From Prunella strophiata (Eukaryota; Chordata; Aves; Passeriformes; Prunellidae): a stretch of 64,000 bases of DNA. A program made the translations under genes and the position numbers. The notes below the pieces were generated by a model that was not told the DNA's origin, did no database searches, and saw nothing but the letters and a program-made list of their open reading frames with translations. Location of the stretch: assembly GCA_036583965.1 (NCBI GenBank), contig JAZBQD010000019.1, forward strand, positions 22,075,085 to 22,139,084. Direction: 5' to 3'. Positions 26,569-41,100 of this stretch are shown in pieces (the stretch's first letter is position 1; every line of letters begins with the position of its first letter).

Positions 26569-27455
26569 ACACCTGTGGAACAGCCTGTTTGGCCATCACC
26601 TTGTCACTGAAAGAGGGAACTGCAAAACCCAGTCCAGTGCCAAGAGAGCAGCTCTGTTACTACTCATTGCATGATCAACGTTCGTCGGTGACAGTGGGTG
26701 CCCGTGGCTTCTGGGACCATGGTGTTCAGGCTGGTTGAAGACAGCTACTAAAATGTAGCTGGCAAACCATAGTACTGATCCATCAGGGCTGATTCTTTTT
26801 GGAATCTGATTATATTGTCCTGGCTGTAAGCCAGGCATCACTTGTGTGTATGGAGGGAAGTTGCTGGGCACAGCAAGATGAATGTTTGCTCTGGGTGGTG
26901 CCTGGGCTTGTTCTTGCAAGAGGAACTGTGTCAGTCACATTTGTGAAGTCTCTCCATCAGAGAGTGATGACCAGTCCCTGTAACAGTCAAGCTGGCTTGG
27001 GCATCACTAATCATGGCTGTGGCTGGAGTAAAACCTACCTGGACCATAGTTCTACCTGTGTAAAAGTGCTAGGAGGGAAAGGACCAGTTGCACTTTTATT
27101 TTTTTAATTCTGGCTCACCCTAGGAAAAGAGGTGTGTGAACTCCTGCAGAGAGCCAGGACAACAACCTCTGCCAGTATCCTTCTGCTAGCACTCTGCAGC
27201 ATTTGGAAGATCCCTTTATTGGAGAAATACCTAGTGTAGAGGTGGTCAGAGTCCTGATGGGTTGGATGGAGAGCAAGCAGGGATCTCTCTCGGTTGACAC
27301 AAACCTTCTGGCCCCAGCAGCTCTTTTCTCAGAAAGTGCTATGCTAGGAAGGATTGAAATGCACTTTCTCAGAAACACAACTCCTCAGGCAGCTGCTGGC
27401 TTCATCCTTTCAGACCTCACTTCAGTTCTGTAAATAAAGCTGTGTCTTTCTCCTT
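26569..27455 (+). other. VIPAS39: VIPAS39 3' UTR with polyadenylation signal
   Basis: No coding text follows the VIPAS39 stop. A canonical AATAAA at 27433-27438 is followed within 25 bases by GT/T-rich sequence, fitting a 3' UTR of about 0.9 kb. The real cleavage site needs transcript data. Confidence 0.6.
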
Positions 27456-27799
27456 GGGCTGTTTCTTTCCTTTCCCCACTAAGCACGTTGTCACTCTTGT
27501 GTGTTAATCCTGAACAATTTATCACCTCCCACAAAAGGAGTTGCAGGATGTTTTTTAATGTTCTGAAAAGCACACTGCATGTCACCATGGAGTGACATTG
27601 CTTGCAGCAATACCTTATTTAACATCTTCAGTGCCATCAGCACAGATGAATAAATTCGAGAGAGTTTGTAGGAGAGTTTGCTGCCACAGGGGGTTACACA
27701 AACATGAGAGTAGATTTGGATCCCAGCCTCCCTGCTGCACTATGAACTGTCTTTTTTTTTTTCTGTTGGTGTTTGGGTTTTGTTTTTTTTTTTTTTCTT

Positions 27800-28110
27800 A
27801 TGGAATCATTGGGGTTGAAAGGGACCTCTTGATCATCTAGTGCACTCATGCTTTAGCAGGATCACCTGGAACAGGCAGACCAGGACCATGGCTGTGTGGG
27901 TTTTCAGTATCATCACAGCTGGAGATGACTCAGCTTCTCTGGGAAACCTGTTCTGAATTTGGCAACACTCATAGTAAAAGGTGGGTTTGTGACTTTAGAT
28001 GCACCAGCACATTTCAGTTTGTGTCCAGTGCCCCTTGTCATCACTGGGCACCACTGAAGAGAGTCTGGGTCCCTTTCTTCACTCCCTGGCATCACTATAC
28101 TTGGACAAAT
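27800..28110 (-). mobile_element. CR1 remnant, reverse orientation
   Basis: TGGAATCATTGGGGTTGAAA followed by GGGACCTCTTGATCATCTAG is the complement of a CR1 3' end. GCACCACTGAAGAGAGTCTG further on is the usual internal CR1 text in reverse. The plus-strand T-run just before it need not be part of the element. Confidence 0.8.
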
Positions 28111-28125
28111 TGATAAGATTGGCCT

Positions 28126-28257
28126 TGATCTAGGACTATTTTAGTTGAGGGATGCTCAAATTAATAGTAGCAAGTCTAATACAGCCTGTATTTTATGTAG
28201 CTCATACTAATTGAGTAGCCAGAAGTCCTTGACAAGGCTGCATATAAAGTCATATAA
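28126..28257 (+). repeat. Left arm of a long inverted repeat
   Basis: This arm begins TGATCTAGGACTATTTTAG and ends near GCATATAAAGTCATATAA. It matches the reverse complement of 29499-29628 at roughly 90% by eye, with a few substitutions and short gaps. The spacer is about 1.24 kb. Confidence 0.85.
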
Positions 28258-29498
28258 CCCCATAAACTCTTAGATAAGACAAATGGGGAGAATGGTCTTC
28301 CAGGGAGATGTTTGGAATAAAATCTTCTTTCTGATCATCTCAGGGAAGAGACGAAACAGGGTTTATTAAATAGCTTTTTATAGATCTTGAAAACTAGCCA
28401 GATCCCAAGGCTCAGCTGTTTCAGCCAAAGACTTTAAATCAGCCTGCAAGGACTGGGCCAGGCAGCTGAGCTCTTTGTATTTATTCCTTTGTGTCACTGC
28501 TGCTGCCCTTTGCTATGTAAGAACAATGATGGGCAGCCACCAAAGTCCCTCTGTGCCACTTTGGGCAGGCAGACAGTGCTACCAGTCTGGTAGCAGTGGT
28601 TTGTATTTTACCTGCATGTGGCAGGGCACAGGTAAATGTGTTCCAGTGCCTAGAGGTGTGCTGGTTCATCAGCTCTGCTGCCTCTCTGAGTTTTTGAGTC
28701 CCTTCCACCTTGCTTAGTGCAATAGCCCTGCAGAAGCAGAGCTTTACATGCTTTTATAACAATGCTCAGCTGGTGGCCTGGGAGGACATTGTGTTTCTCT
28801 GCTGCCTCCTGTCACACATGCTGTCTGTCTGTTGTCATTTGTCCTGTCACTGTGTACAGCCTTGACACCTCCATCCCTGCCCTCAAGAAAAATGGACCAT
28901 GTCATTTCAGAGCCTGGAACTGTCACCAAACTCAGGAAGAAATTAAACTCTCTGACCCTATCTTTGAGATGTCAGTGAGTTGCATTACTTTATTCTGGCC
29001 AAGATGTGCAGTGAAAATCATTCCAGCTGCACATATCCTGTACAAGATTTTCACATATTTATATATTTACCAAAACAAATTTTTGAGCAAACAAGCTTTA
29101 TGTCATAGGTGGCCCTATGTAATTTTTTTTTTATGCTGGAAGACTCAACACATAACTCATTCTTCTTAACACACACAAACACACAACAAAATATTCACAT
29201 ACTGCACTGAGTTCATACAACTCCCTTAGAGTTAAAAGAACTCAAAGCATCTGAGCAAACTCCACCATAAAAGCTGCTAACTTACTAACTTACATGTGGC
29301 CTGAAAAACTTTACAGTGCACCTTTCACCATACAGTTTCACTACAGGATTTACTGCAGGACTCAAACCTGCACTTTCTGGGTTTTACTGCTGGATGTGAC
29401 TTGAACCCATTGTTCCTACAAAAGGGGACCAGAAACATTGGAACAACCACCCTGTAATTCCTGCGTGGCACCCATGGTGCTCACTGTATCCAAATGAT

Positions 29499-29628
29499 TG
29501 TATGACTTTATATGCAGCCTGTCAGGGACTTCTGGTTACTCAATTAGTATGAGCTACATAAAATACAAGCTATATTAGACTTGTCACTATTAATTTGAGC
29601 ATCCCTCACCTAAAATGGTCCTAGATCA
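29499..29628 (-). repeat. Right arm of a long inverted repeat
   Basis: This is the partner of the arm at 28126-28257. It ends ATGGTCCTAGATCA. The outer boundaries of both arms coincide at the same base text (TGATCTAGGA). I see no clear target-site duplication outside the arms. Confidence 0.85.
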
Positions 29629-31057
29629 GAGGTTTCAAACCTAACAGGTCTGGTTGTCGGTGTGATTCCTCACAGCAGTGTGAGATGAGAATATCTCTTC
29701 AGATCTGTGTGCACACTGGTAATTGATACTTGATTTTTGTTTATCCTGCAAGGAAAATAAAATTCCATGAATAGCTGGTGGTCATTTTTTATGCAGGCCT
29801 GAACAGCATCATGTGGCAGAATCTGCCTCACCAGAAGGCACTGAAACTAAGCAGTGACCTCAGCTTCCTGAATGCTGCCTCACCTGTGCAGAGCAAAAAC
29901 CTTCCTGCCCAGCTTTGTGTGCAAGAGCTTTGTCAGCAAAGACTTTGCCTCTTGGATTACTCAAGAGGAGGAAGACAGTTGAATGCTGAGGTGCTTCTTG
30001 TCTCTGCTTTGCAACTTGCCTCATCTCACATAAAGCATGGGCTGCCTTGTTGGGTTGGAAGGTGCTGAACTCTATGTTGTCCTTAGGACCACATCTCTGC
30101 CCCAGGAATTGCCTTAGATGATGTATAAGCAACAGAAGACCTGGACTGAGTTATTTTGTCCCTAGATCCTACTTATCCAGGGTTGTCTGAAGCAACTGAT
30201 CAAAACTAGGGCATTGGATTAAAAAAAAAAAAAAATTCCTAGTGGAATATCTAGAGAGGGTAGTTCTAGGGGGTAATGATCTTATGACAGTTCAGGAACT
30301 GGGCTATTGAGGATGTTAAGACAGGGGAAGGCTGCTTGAGGGAAAGGATTCCTGCTTCTGCAGGACTATTCTAGAGCCATTAGGCTCAGTTTAACTTCAC
30401 TTGACTGAGTGATGCCTGCAACATTTTATATTCAAGTCTCTGAGTACTGATGGTTTCTCAAAGACCCAAGAAAGAGTCTTGTAGTCAGACACTGCAGGAA
30501 ACCACTATTTGTTACATTATTAGCAAGCTGCTTTGGACAGTTGTTGCCAGTAAATGTTTCCACTTGTTCTCCCTTCCCAGAACCTTCCCCTGTGTCACTG
30601 AGGAAGTCTTAGCCATCTGCTAGAAAAGAGAGAGCTTGTCTGGTGCCGTCGGATGCCTGGTGCTCTACTGTACCAGGCACCCTCTGGAGACTGTCCTACA
30701 GAGCAATGTGGGCTGGTCAGCACCAAGACATCTCTCACTTCAGCTGTAGTGGAGCCTAGCCTGATACCTGATGACAAGTCTCCATTATCCACAGCTGCTT
30801 CCAACAGTTCCTCAGAAATTCCAGAGGAAAAGCTGAGTATGACTCTAAATCTTCATAAATCATAATGAAGCCCATGAGGAATGCTTTGCTGAGATCTCAT
30901 CCCAGCCCCTTCATGGAACTAAGCAGGGCAAGAACCAGCACTGTTAACTCTCAGACTCTTTAAACTATTCCAGCCAATAACCCTATGTACACATTTTCTT
31001 CTGTGAGTTTCACTCTCTGCACTGCTCAGCAAACTTGCTTTTCCCTGGTTGCCTGAG

Positions 31058-31300
31058 CTTTTTTTTTTTTTTTTTTTTTTTGTCTGAATTTGCTTATTAC
31101 ATAGTCTTCTTGGCCTAATGAACTGCTTCACTTTCACTGTGTTTCTATTGCCAGCTTCAATACAAAACTGAATTACAAAACCAAATTTCAGTTATTTTGT
31201 AGTGGCTGCAGCTTTGGTGTAACAAACTAAACAGGATCAGGCCCAGTCCTTTTTTTTTTGTTTGTTTGTTTTTTTTTTTTGTTTTTTTTTTTTTTTTTAT
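31058..31300. repeat. T-rich low-complexity runs
   Basis: A run of about 24 T at 31058-31081 and a T-run broken by single G bases at 31248-31300 lie about 120 bases apart. They may be tails of decayed retroposons on the minus strand or simple slippage products. Confidence 0.7.
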
Positions 31301-32173
31301 TCCCCATGAGAGATCTTGAGAAAGCCATTGAATTCTGACAACATACTAATGATTTAGTCAGGAGCACTCTTGTTGAGCCAGGCTTTCATCAGCACTTCTT
31401 CCTTGCTGGTGATAATGCACCCCACCCTCACCACCATAGACTGTATGATATGTCCTTCAAGGAAAAAGCAGGATAAATGGATACTCTGTCCAAATCCACC
31501 TGGGACAAAGCAATTTTTATTCCCTGAAATTCTCTAGTTCAGTATTCTTTTGTACTTTCTGCCACCATCTATCATGTGTTTCAGTACTGTTTACCATGAT
31601 AAAACCCTGCCTGCCTGGTTTTGCCTCATAGGAAATAATTTCTGTGGTGAGGCCAAGGATTAGTTATGCATGTTACACCTAGACCCCTTGCTTAATTATG
31701 ATTGCTGACAGCAGCTGTCACCACACCTGTACACCAGTTATTGTATATGCCATTTATCTTACGTCTGGGTTTCAGAGCAAGCCCAGTCTGCAGACACTGA
31801 AGCCTGGGAGAAATCTATTCACTTGAGCATCTGGGAAGTTCTTATCAATCACTTGTGCCTAAAATATGTCTATGGTTTTTTGGGCTTTTTTAATCAACTG
31901 TGAAGCAGAAGTGAAAGACAGACAATGGTACAGTCTGATCTACAACCTCCACTTAGTTCCTGTAAGCAAATGAAGTATTGCAGCAAAGAGACAATGTGGA
32001 AATGGGTTTGGAGTAATAAAATGTCTAAGAGTTGCAGTGGAAGTGCAGTGCACAATTTTTTGTAATTGTGAAAAGGTCGAACTGTACCTCCTTGAACAAT
32101 TTGCAAGGTAATAAGGGTACAGTCTGCTGTGGCTGCTGGGCTACTTACAGAGGCAAAAGTGCAGTATGAGTCT

Positions 32174-34786
<2,613 letters not shown>

Positions 34787-35116
34787 CCCGGCCCCCACGG
34801 CAACGCGTCTTTCCGGGACCCTGTTACCTTGGCAACCATCACTTCCGGGAGGTGCGCCCCCTCTCCCTTCCGCCACTCCCTCGCTGCTGTCAGCCTGACA
34901 CGCCGCCCGCGCCCCGCGGCTCGGCAGAACTAAATGTTGATTGGCTGCGTTGTCGGGAGGGGAGGCTGAGGGATGAGCACCGAGGCGCCACCATCTCCCT
35001 GCGGCCCGGCTCACACGCACTCGCTCGGGCGTTTCCGTCTCCCGCGCTCGGCTGTTTCCGGCCGCCCCTGCTCGGGCCACGCTCGGGTGTTTCCGGCCGC
35101 CCGCCGAGCCGTGCCC
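34787..35116. promoter_or_regulatory. CpG-island bidirectional promoter of SAMD15 and TMED8
   Basis: The divergent start codons at 34786 (minus) and 35117 (plus) are 330 bases apart in CpG-rich DNA. Visible elements are an inverted CCAAT box (GATTGGCTGCG near 34938), ETS-type CTTCCGG cores (such as 34852), and a repeated TGTTTCCGGCCGCC element near 35052 and 35088. A perfect X-box is annotated separately. No TATA box is visible. Confidence 0.75.
34823..34836. promoter_or_regulatory. RFX X-box in the SAMD15 promoter
   Basis: GTTACCTTGGCAAC is a palindromic match to the RFX X-box (GTnnCC, spacer, GGnAAC). It sits 37-50 bases upstream of the SAMD15 start codon. RFX factors drive ciliary and spermatid genes in animals. 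Confidence 0.75.
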
Positions 35117-38100
35117 ATGTCGGACGCGCTCTCCGCCGGCTCCGAGCCCCCGGGTGACAGCAGCGCGCCCCGGGGCCCCGCAGGTACGGGCTGGGCCGGG
35201 CAGGGCAGGGGGGCAGCCCGGCCGCGCGTGTTGAGCGTTGGCCTCACGGGGAGAGTTTCCTTTACTGGCGGGTTTGCTCGTTCCTGCCGGAGAAGCCGTG
35301 CTCGCGGGTGGCAGCTCCCTGAGGCGGCAGCGGCCCGGGGGCCGCCCGCCGTGCCGGGGCTGGGCGGAGAGGGGCGGCTGCGGTCCCTGCGCCGCTCACC
35401 TGCAAACCTGCCGCTCGGGCGCCTGGAACTGCCGCGGGAGTTCCTGCCGGTGCAGCGGGAGAGCGAGGATGGACGGATGGATAGGATGGAGGTTTGTGCT
35501 TTCCCCGGTGACAGAGGCCCCGTCCAGCCGGGAGCTGGGCTGTGCCGTGGGCTGGAGCCGTCTCCTTCCCGCCCTGGCTCTTGGGGATGGCCAGCGGCTC
35601 CCAGGGGCATCAGCAACCTGCAGAAGCTGGAACTGGTCCGTGCCCTGTTCACTGCCTTAAGGCGACCGGAGAGCAGGGCTGGGAAACGCGCACCGCAGTC
35701 GTATGGGGACAGAGCTTTCCCTGAGTTCAGGAGACTCGGGGAAGACCGGGAGTCATCTTTATGGCCGGTCCTTTTAGCACTGACCTAGGAATTTCCATCT
35801 CGTCAGTGCCCTTTGTGAACTGCTGCGCGATTGCTTTTTCCAGGGCTTTGTCAGCTCAGCTTTACATGATGAAATTTGGCCTTGTTGTGTCCTTCTAAAG
35901 CTAGGATTAGTAGTTCCTGAATGAACCCTGCTTCTGAGAATGGCTTTACACCAAAAACATGCCAAGGTTTTTGTTCTTCCATTCCTAGGGTTGAGGCCAT
36001 TAAAAATCTTTGTTCCACAAGGTTCTAGATACAGCTCATAACATGAAAAACTGGTTGGCACAGGTCTTTGTTCCACAGCTGTGTGACCTTGTCAGTGTCT
36101 CAGTGCTGGCTGCAGTTTTTTTTTCCTGTCAGTGTATTATAAACACCAACATTTATTTCACCTTCTCTTGCTATATTCTGTTTGTTAGAAAATGAAGACT
36201 CAGCCCAAAAGACAGAGCCTGCAGATCAGCTAGTTGATTCTTGGGAGTCCAGTACTTCGCAGAGCGGGTAGGAAAACCTTTTTGTGTGTTGTGGCCCACA
36301 TGCATGACAGTCTGTTTCACTTCCTGTGACCTCTTCCTTATGGCAGTTTGTTCTGTTCAGGTTAAAAGAAGGGACTGGAGACTGAATTGTCTGCTTTGGG
36401 ACAGTATATAGCAGAATCAGTATGGGAGGGACTGTTCTTTCAGGCTTTAAGGTTGTTTTAAAGCTTGTGAAATGTAGTTCATGGCTCAGCTATTCAAATC
36501 ACAGAGTCATTCAGCTTGAAAGGAAGTCTGTGTGGTTTTATAATCCATTGTAAAAGCTAGTACATTTTCAGGGGGAAATTTTCTATATCCTATCTGGAGG
36601 ATACTTTAATAATTGAGCATGCCTGTCTGTAATGCAACTGTCTGTAAATCTGGTGGAAGCTGTACAAGAAAATACCTTTTACTATTTTCTTGTCAACGTT
36701 TTCGCTTTTTTCTTCATTGTTTGTTTTCTGTGTCTCTCCATTAATCCTGCTTATCAACCCTGTTATCAGATGTTTGGCTTGTTGGTACCAGCTGGGCATG
36801 TGGTGTTTGTGGCCAAATAATTTAATTGGCTGCAAGCGTTAATATTATCCAGTGCAGTTTCATTTGCCATTATACATTTTTTGCACAGGATACAATTTCA
36901 GAAATGTGTGAGCTAATTACAGGAGGTAAACCACAGCTTCATCAAAAAATGCAAAAATCCAGGAAAAAAAGAACCCACATCAAACTACCCTTCTTACCAA
37001 AACAGCAGTTTGATGTCATCTTGGTTTGATGCTGCTGACATCTCTGTCAGACTTCCTGACTATAAATAAGTTCTTCCATCTTTTTATTATATCCTCTAAT
37101 TTTCTTTAAGGAGATTAATACAGACCGTGAGCAAAATAGCCAAAGCAGATGATAGATACTTGTGGACCTTACCTATTAAATTTGTGCCTTAATTTAGATC
37201 TTATTTGAAAGGGATGGAGATGGTCCAAAAGGTTTGTGTGAGAAGGAATCAGCTGATCTCTGTCTTTATAAGTCTGCCTGTAAAGCTAGTGCAGCTCTTC
37301 CTAATCTTTCAGTGAGACTCTTAGGTATCAGTGGTATGTATCTAGAGGAAAAAATTCCCAACCTGTAAGCTCCTGTGTTGATGGAGAGCTTTCTGAGCAG
37401 ATGTGTGCCCCTGTGGTAGCAAATGACCAAATAGCCCATCCAGGTGTGTTCATGCACTGGCTAAACTGAAATGCAAATAGGCTGGAAAATGATAGCATGG
37501 AAGTCCAAGAATTCTTCCTTTAAAAAATTGTTCCCACCAAGTATCCTTCTTATCTCCTCCATCTGCTGCCATTTTGTGAACCTGCTATTCATATTGTTTG
37601 AGTTGTTCTTACAGACCTTCTGGTCTATCGTGCCAATTCTAGGAAAGGAAGTCACACTGTTGAGAGAATATAAGTAAAAAATGGCTTTGGAAATCACACT
37701 GTTGAGAGAATGTAAGTAAAAAATGGCTTTATTTCTGGATAAATTCTGTAGTGCCATAGGAGTGACAATTTGAAAACAAAAGCCTCATTTGCCCTGTTCA
37801 AGTCTTCTCTGTGCATGCAGAATGTGTCTTAATTGAGCTGTGTATATTCTATTTTATTTATAATTATTCCAAACTATACTCATAATCTGCTTCCTTGCTA
37901 ATGAGAATATTTCTCATTTCTGAAAGGAGACATTTGAAGAAATGCATTTTTTTTCCATTAATGCTGTGTTCTCATCTTTCTGATCCTTTAGAGCACGGCA
38001 GTTGACATTGGTTTTATAGTGCTGTGAGAAGGTTTTGACTTTCAGAAGTACAAATATTTCTATTCTTATTTAATACTAGGTTGCTTCTCATAGAAGTTTC

Positions 38101-41100
38101 ACATATGTAATGAGAGCATTACAGAGGACACTCTTCTGGCATCTGAGTTCATTTGGGATTATAAGTCTACCTGTAGACAACATGCAGCATTTTTAAAAAT
38201 ATAATTTAGAAGAAAACCCTCAACAGAGAATAAATGCCAGAGATGTTTCCTTTCTTGCCCATTCTTTTCCTGCTATGTACCAGCCTTATTGTTTCAGCAT
38301 GTCATTTTTCTTTTGTTGCAGAGTAGTACTCGGACCTCTTTGCTTAAGTTATTTTGCTGCCCACTGTATGTCTTACTGCTTGCTTATCTGTGGAGTGTAT
38401 TTGGATATGGCAGAGAGACACTTGAGTGCTCCCTGTATCTGTTGGGATTGCTAGTAGGAAAGGCATAACGGGCCACCTAAATAGATGGCATTCTCAGGAT
38501 GGCTGTCAAAATTGTTGTGAATTCTTTCACTGATCCATACTCTGAGGCAGTATGCAGATGCCATGCAGTAGCTGGCATAAAAGTTGTACTTTCTTGGGCA
38601 GAGAAGTTGCTACTGATGCCTGTCCTTAGTATGGTGTTGGTGAGCCAGCATGCTGTGGGGTGAAGCAGTGAATTTCTGCCATCTAAGGATGGTAAATATG
38701 GAGTATCCCATGGAAGTTGCTCCCCCTGGCTCACATGGAAAGTAATCGTGCAGAGGTGGCAGGACTGGGGTGGGCAGGGGTTCTTTGTCCAGCTGGCAGG
38801 TGCTGACCACAGAAGCTTGTTCCTTCAGTTCATTTGAATTTGAGTTCCAGAGCAGTGATTCCTCTGCTGGCTGTGCCCTGGGTGCAAGTGCTGAATTGTG
38901 CTGCTCTCTTCCTCCAAAAGGTCACAGGCTGGGGCGCACCTGAGGGCGCACACAACAGAGCGTTCGAAGGAAGACATTGGCACTCTGGGGGACCAGAAAG
39001 TGGCTGAACTAGAAGAGAAGCTGCCTGACCAAATCCAATCTCTCAAAAAGGTAGATGGATGTTTCTTACGTCTGACAATGAAGACCAAAGTGCAGCAACA
39101 GTTCTCCCACTTTACTGCTATGCTTGTCACTGTGGGACTGAGGCTCTTGTGTTAAGATAAAAGTAGTATTAACATAGATTCGGTTACATTTTTTCCTGTA
39201 CATTAGTGGGAGATAAATGGTATCAGTCTAATTTGCAAAATCCCTCTTGTGTCTTCAGCTAGTCCTTGCTTCCTTGCTCACTGAGGCTTCAAGGTAATTG
39301 TCACCTTCTGCTCTTATCTGGTGCTTCTGGAAATTCCATTCTTGCGGATTTATGGAAGAGAGAATTGAAAGTCCCTTCTTTCTTCTTGTGAGCAGCAAAT
39401 TTGTTTGCCCTACAGATAGAATCAGGAAAACCTGTGCAAGTGACACTGAGTTCAGGACCTGTGAGTTTGCATTTCTGAGAAGAGAGTGAACCACATGGAC
39501 TTCTAACCAGGGTGCAGCAATGACAGTTTGATGTGGCTGTAGTCTAGATGCACACAGAGCTGAAAGGCTCTCCCTACAGAGACTGTGTGTTGGGAATTTT
39601 TCCCAAGATTAGTCGGCTAAATCTGTAAGGCTGCTGCTTTGTTGAGGGGTGACAAATTAACTGATTGAAGTGCAAAAGTGTGCCTGCCCAGGACTCCCTG
39701 GGAGACCAAGGGGAGTGAAATTTGTGACACTGATGCAGCATTTGACTTCAAAGTTCATTACTTTGGTGCAGTGTGGGAAACAAATGCTGAGAGGTGTCTC
39801 AGCTAGCTACACTAATAATAGAAGCTTCTGCAGGTCTGACTTGGTTTCCTAAAGATGCCTGAGTTACTAATGAGTTGTTTCAAATCTAGGCAGAGACTTT
39901 TTAACCAGGGTGGTCTTTGTGACAATGTTTCTTATGTGCTTTGTGCAGGAAGCTGTTCGATTGACCAACTACCATGTACCTCAGGGATTAGGGGATATAG
40001 TCATGATTCAGTCAGATCACACTGGTGCTGTGGATATCCTTTCAGCTGAGCTGGAGACTGCAGACCTCCTTGGGGAGCAGAGAAAAGGTGAGTCCTGAAG
40101 GCAGAACTCTTGTTTGGGTAATTTTTTTTAAGTGCCTGCCCTGGCTAGAAGAGCAGAGACTGTCCTGGAGATATTTCTAATTCCTGCTGGAAATTTGGGC
40201 TCCTGGCTTGTGAGTGGAAAAACTTCGTATCTGGGGCTTTGGGACCAGGCCCCAGCATGCAGGCCCCTCACCAGAAATAGCTTCACTGTTTTCAGGTAAT
40301 TTGTCAGTAGTGAAAAGTCATGTAAGGCTGTGAACTTTTCCCTTATCTCAGCTCAGCCTCCACCTCTGGCTGCACCCACCATGTGGACCACTGAGAAGAT
40401 GAAGGAATTCAAAGCCAAGATGGGAAAGGAGAAGAATGGCCGGATGGTGGTGAAGCGAGGCGAGGTGGTGACAGTCCGTGTGCCAACCCATCCTGAGGGG
40501 AAATGCATTTGCTGGGAGTTTGCTACAGATGACTATGACATAGGCTTTGGAGTCTATTTTGACTGGACCACAGTTACTAGCACTGCCATTACTGTTCAGG
40601 TCAGTGACTCCAGTGACGAGGAGGATGAAGAGGAGGACGATGAAATTGAAGGTTAGTGCAGATCTTATAAAGGTTAATTTGTGTTGCTTATTGCCATGCT
40701 GCTGACAGTATCTGTCAGATGTCACAATTTCCATCTACTTTGTTTAGTCAGCCCTTGTGCTATCTCTGCAGCCTATTGGGTTCTTGGTTACAGTGATAAG
40801 AAAGCATTTGGCCCTTCCTGCTTCAGCATGTCAATGGCTGTCCTCTCCAAGAGCATTCTTAAAATTGAACACATGGAAAAATAAAATCAGAATTCACTCA
40901 GTCAACTTCTAGATGATAAAAAGGTTAAAGTCTGAAATTTTAACCTGTTTTTGTTAGATTCTCAGACTGAGAAATTTCTGGTGGTGAGGGATGGCAAGAA
41001 GATTTTGTTTTAGGGTGTTGGGTTTTTTTTGGTTTTTTTGTTTTGCTTTTTGTTTGGTTGGTTTTTTGGTTTTGGTTTTTGCTGGTTTTTTGGGGGGGGT

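Larger units (their letters stand above)
27456..32173. other. Intergenic region between VIPAS39 and SAMD15
   Basis: In human this interval contains NOXRED1, which would be on the plus strand here. I find no dinucleotide-binding fold text or consistent exon chain. Contents are a CR1 remnant (27800-28110), a 130-base inverted repeat pair (28126-28257 and 29499-29628), and long T-runs (27748-27796, 31058-31081, 31248-31300). A 70-codon open frame at 30653-30865 resembles nothing I know. Confidence 0.55.

Noticed and set aside
28923..28976. Segment with a TTTCAG acceptor and a GTGAGT donor between the inverted repeat arms
   Set aside because: No reading frame gives recognisable protein and no neighbouring exon fits; it is probably chance.
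29341..29450. tRNA-like text (TTGAACCC and similar) inside the inverted repeat spacer
   Set aside because: I could not form a cloverleaf with the right arms and anticodon loop.
30653..30865. 70-codon plus-strand open frame with protein-like composition, considered as a NOXRED1 remnant
   Set aside because: There is no recognised motif, no splice partners, and no resemblance I can defend.
34973..35788. 271-codon open frame in the SAMD15-TMED8 island
   Set aside because: It is a GC-rich chance frame running through TMED8 exon 1 and its intron.
39259..39293. Possible extra TMED8 exon with AG and GT borders, reading [11 protein letters not shown]
   Set aside because: It is 35 bases and would put the next exon out of frame, with a stop within a few codons. 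Joining 39050 directly to 39949 keeps the conserved frame.
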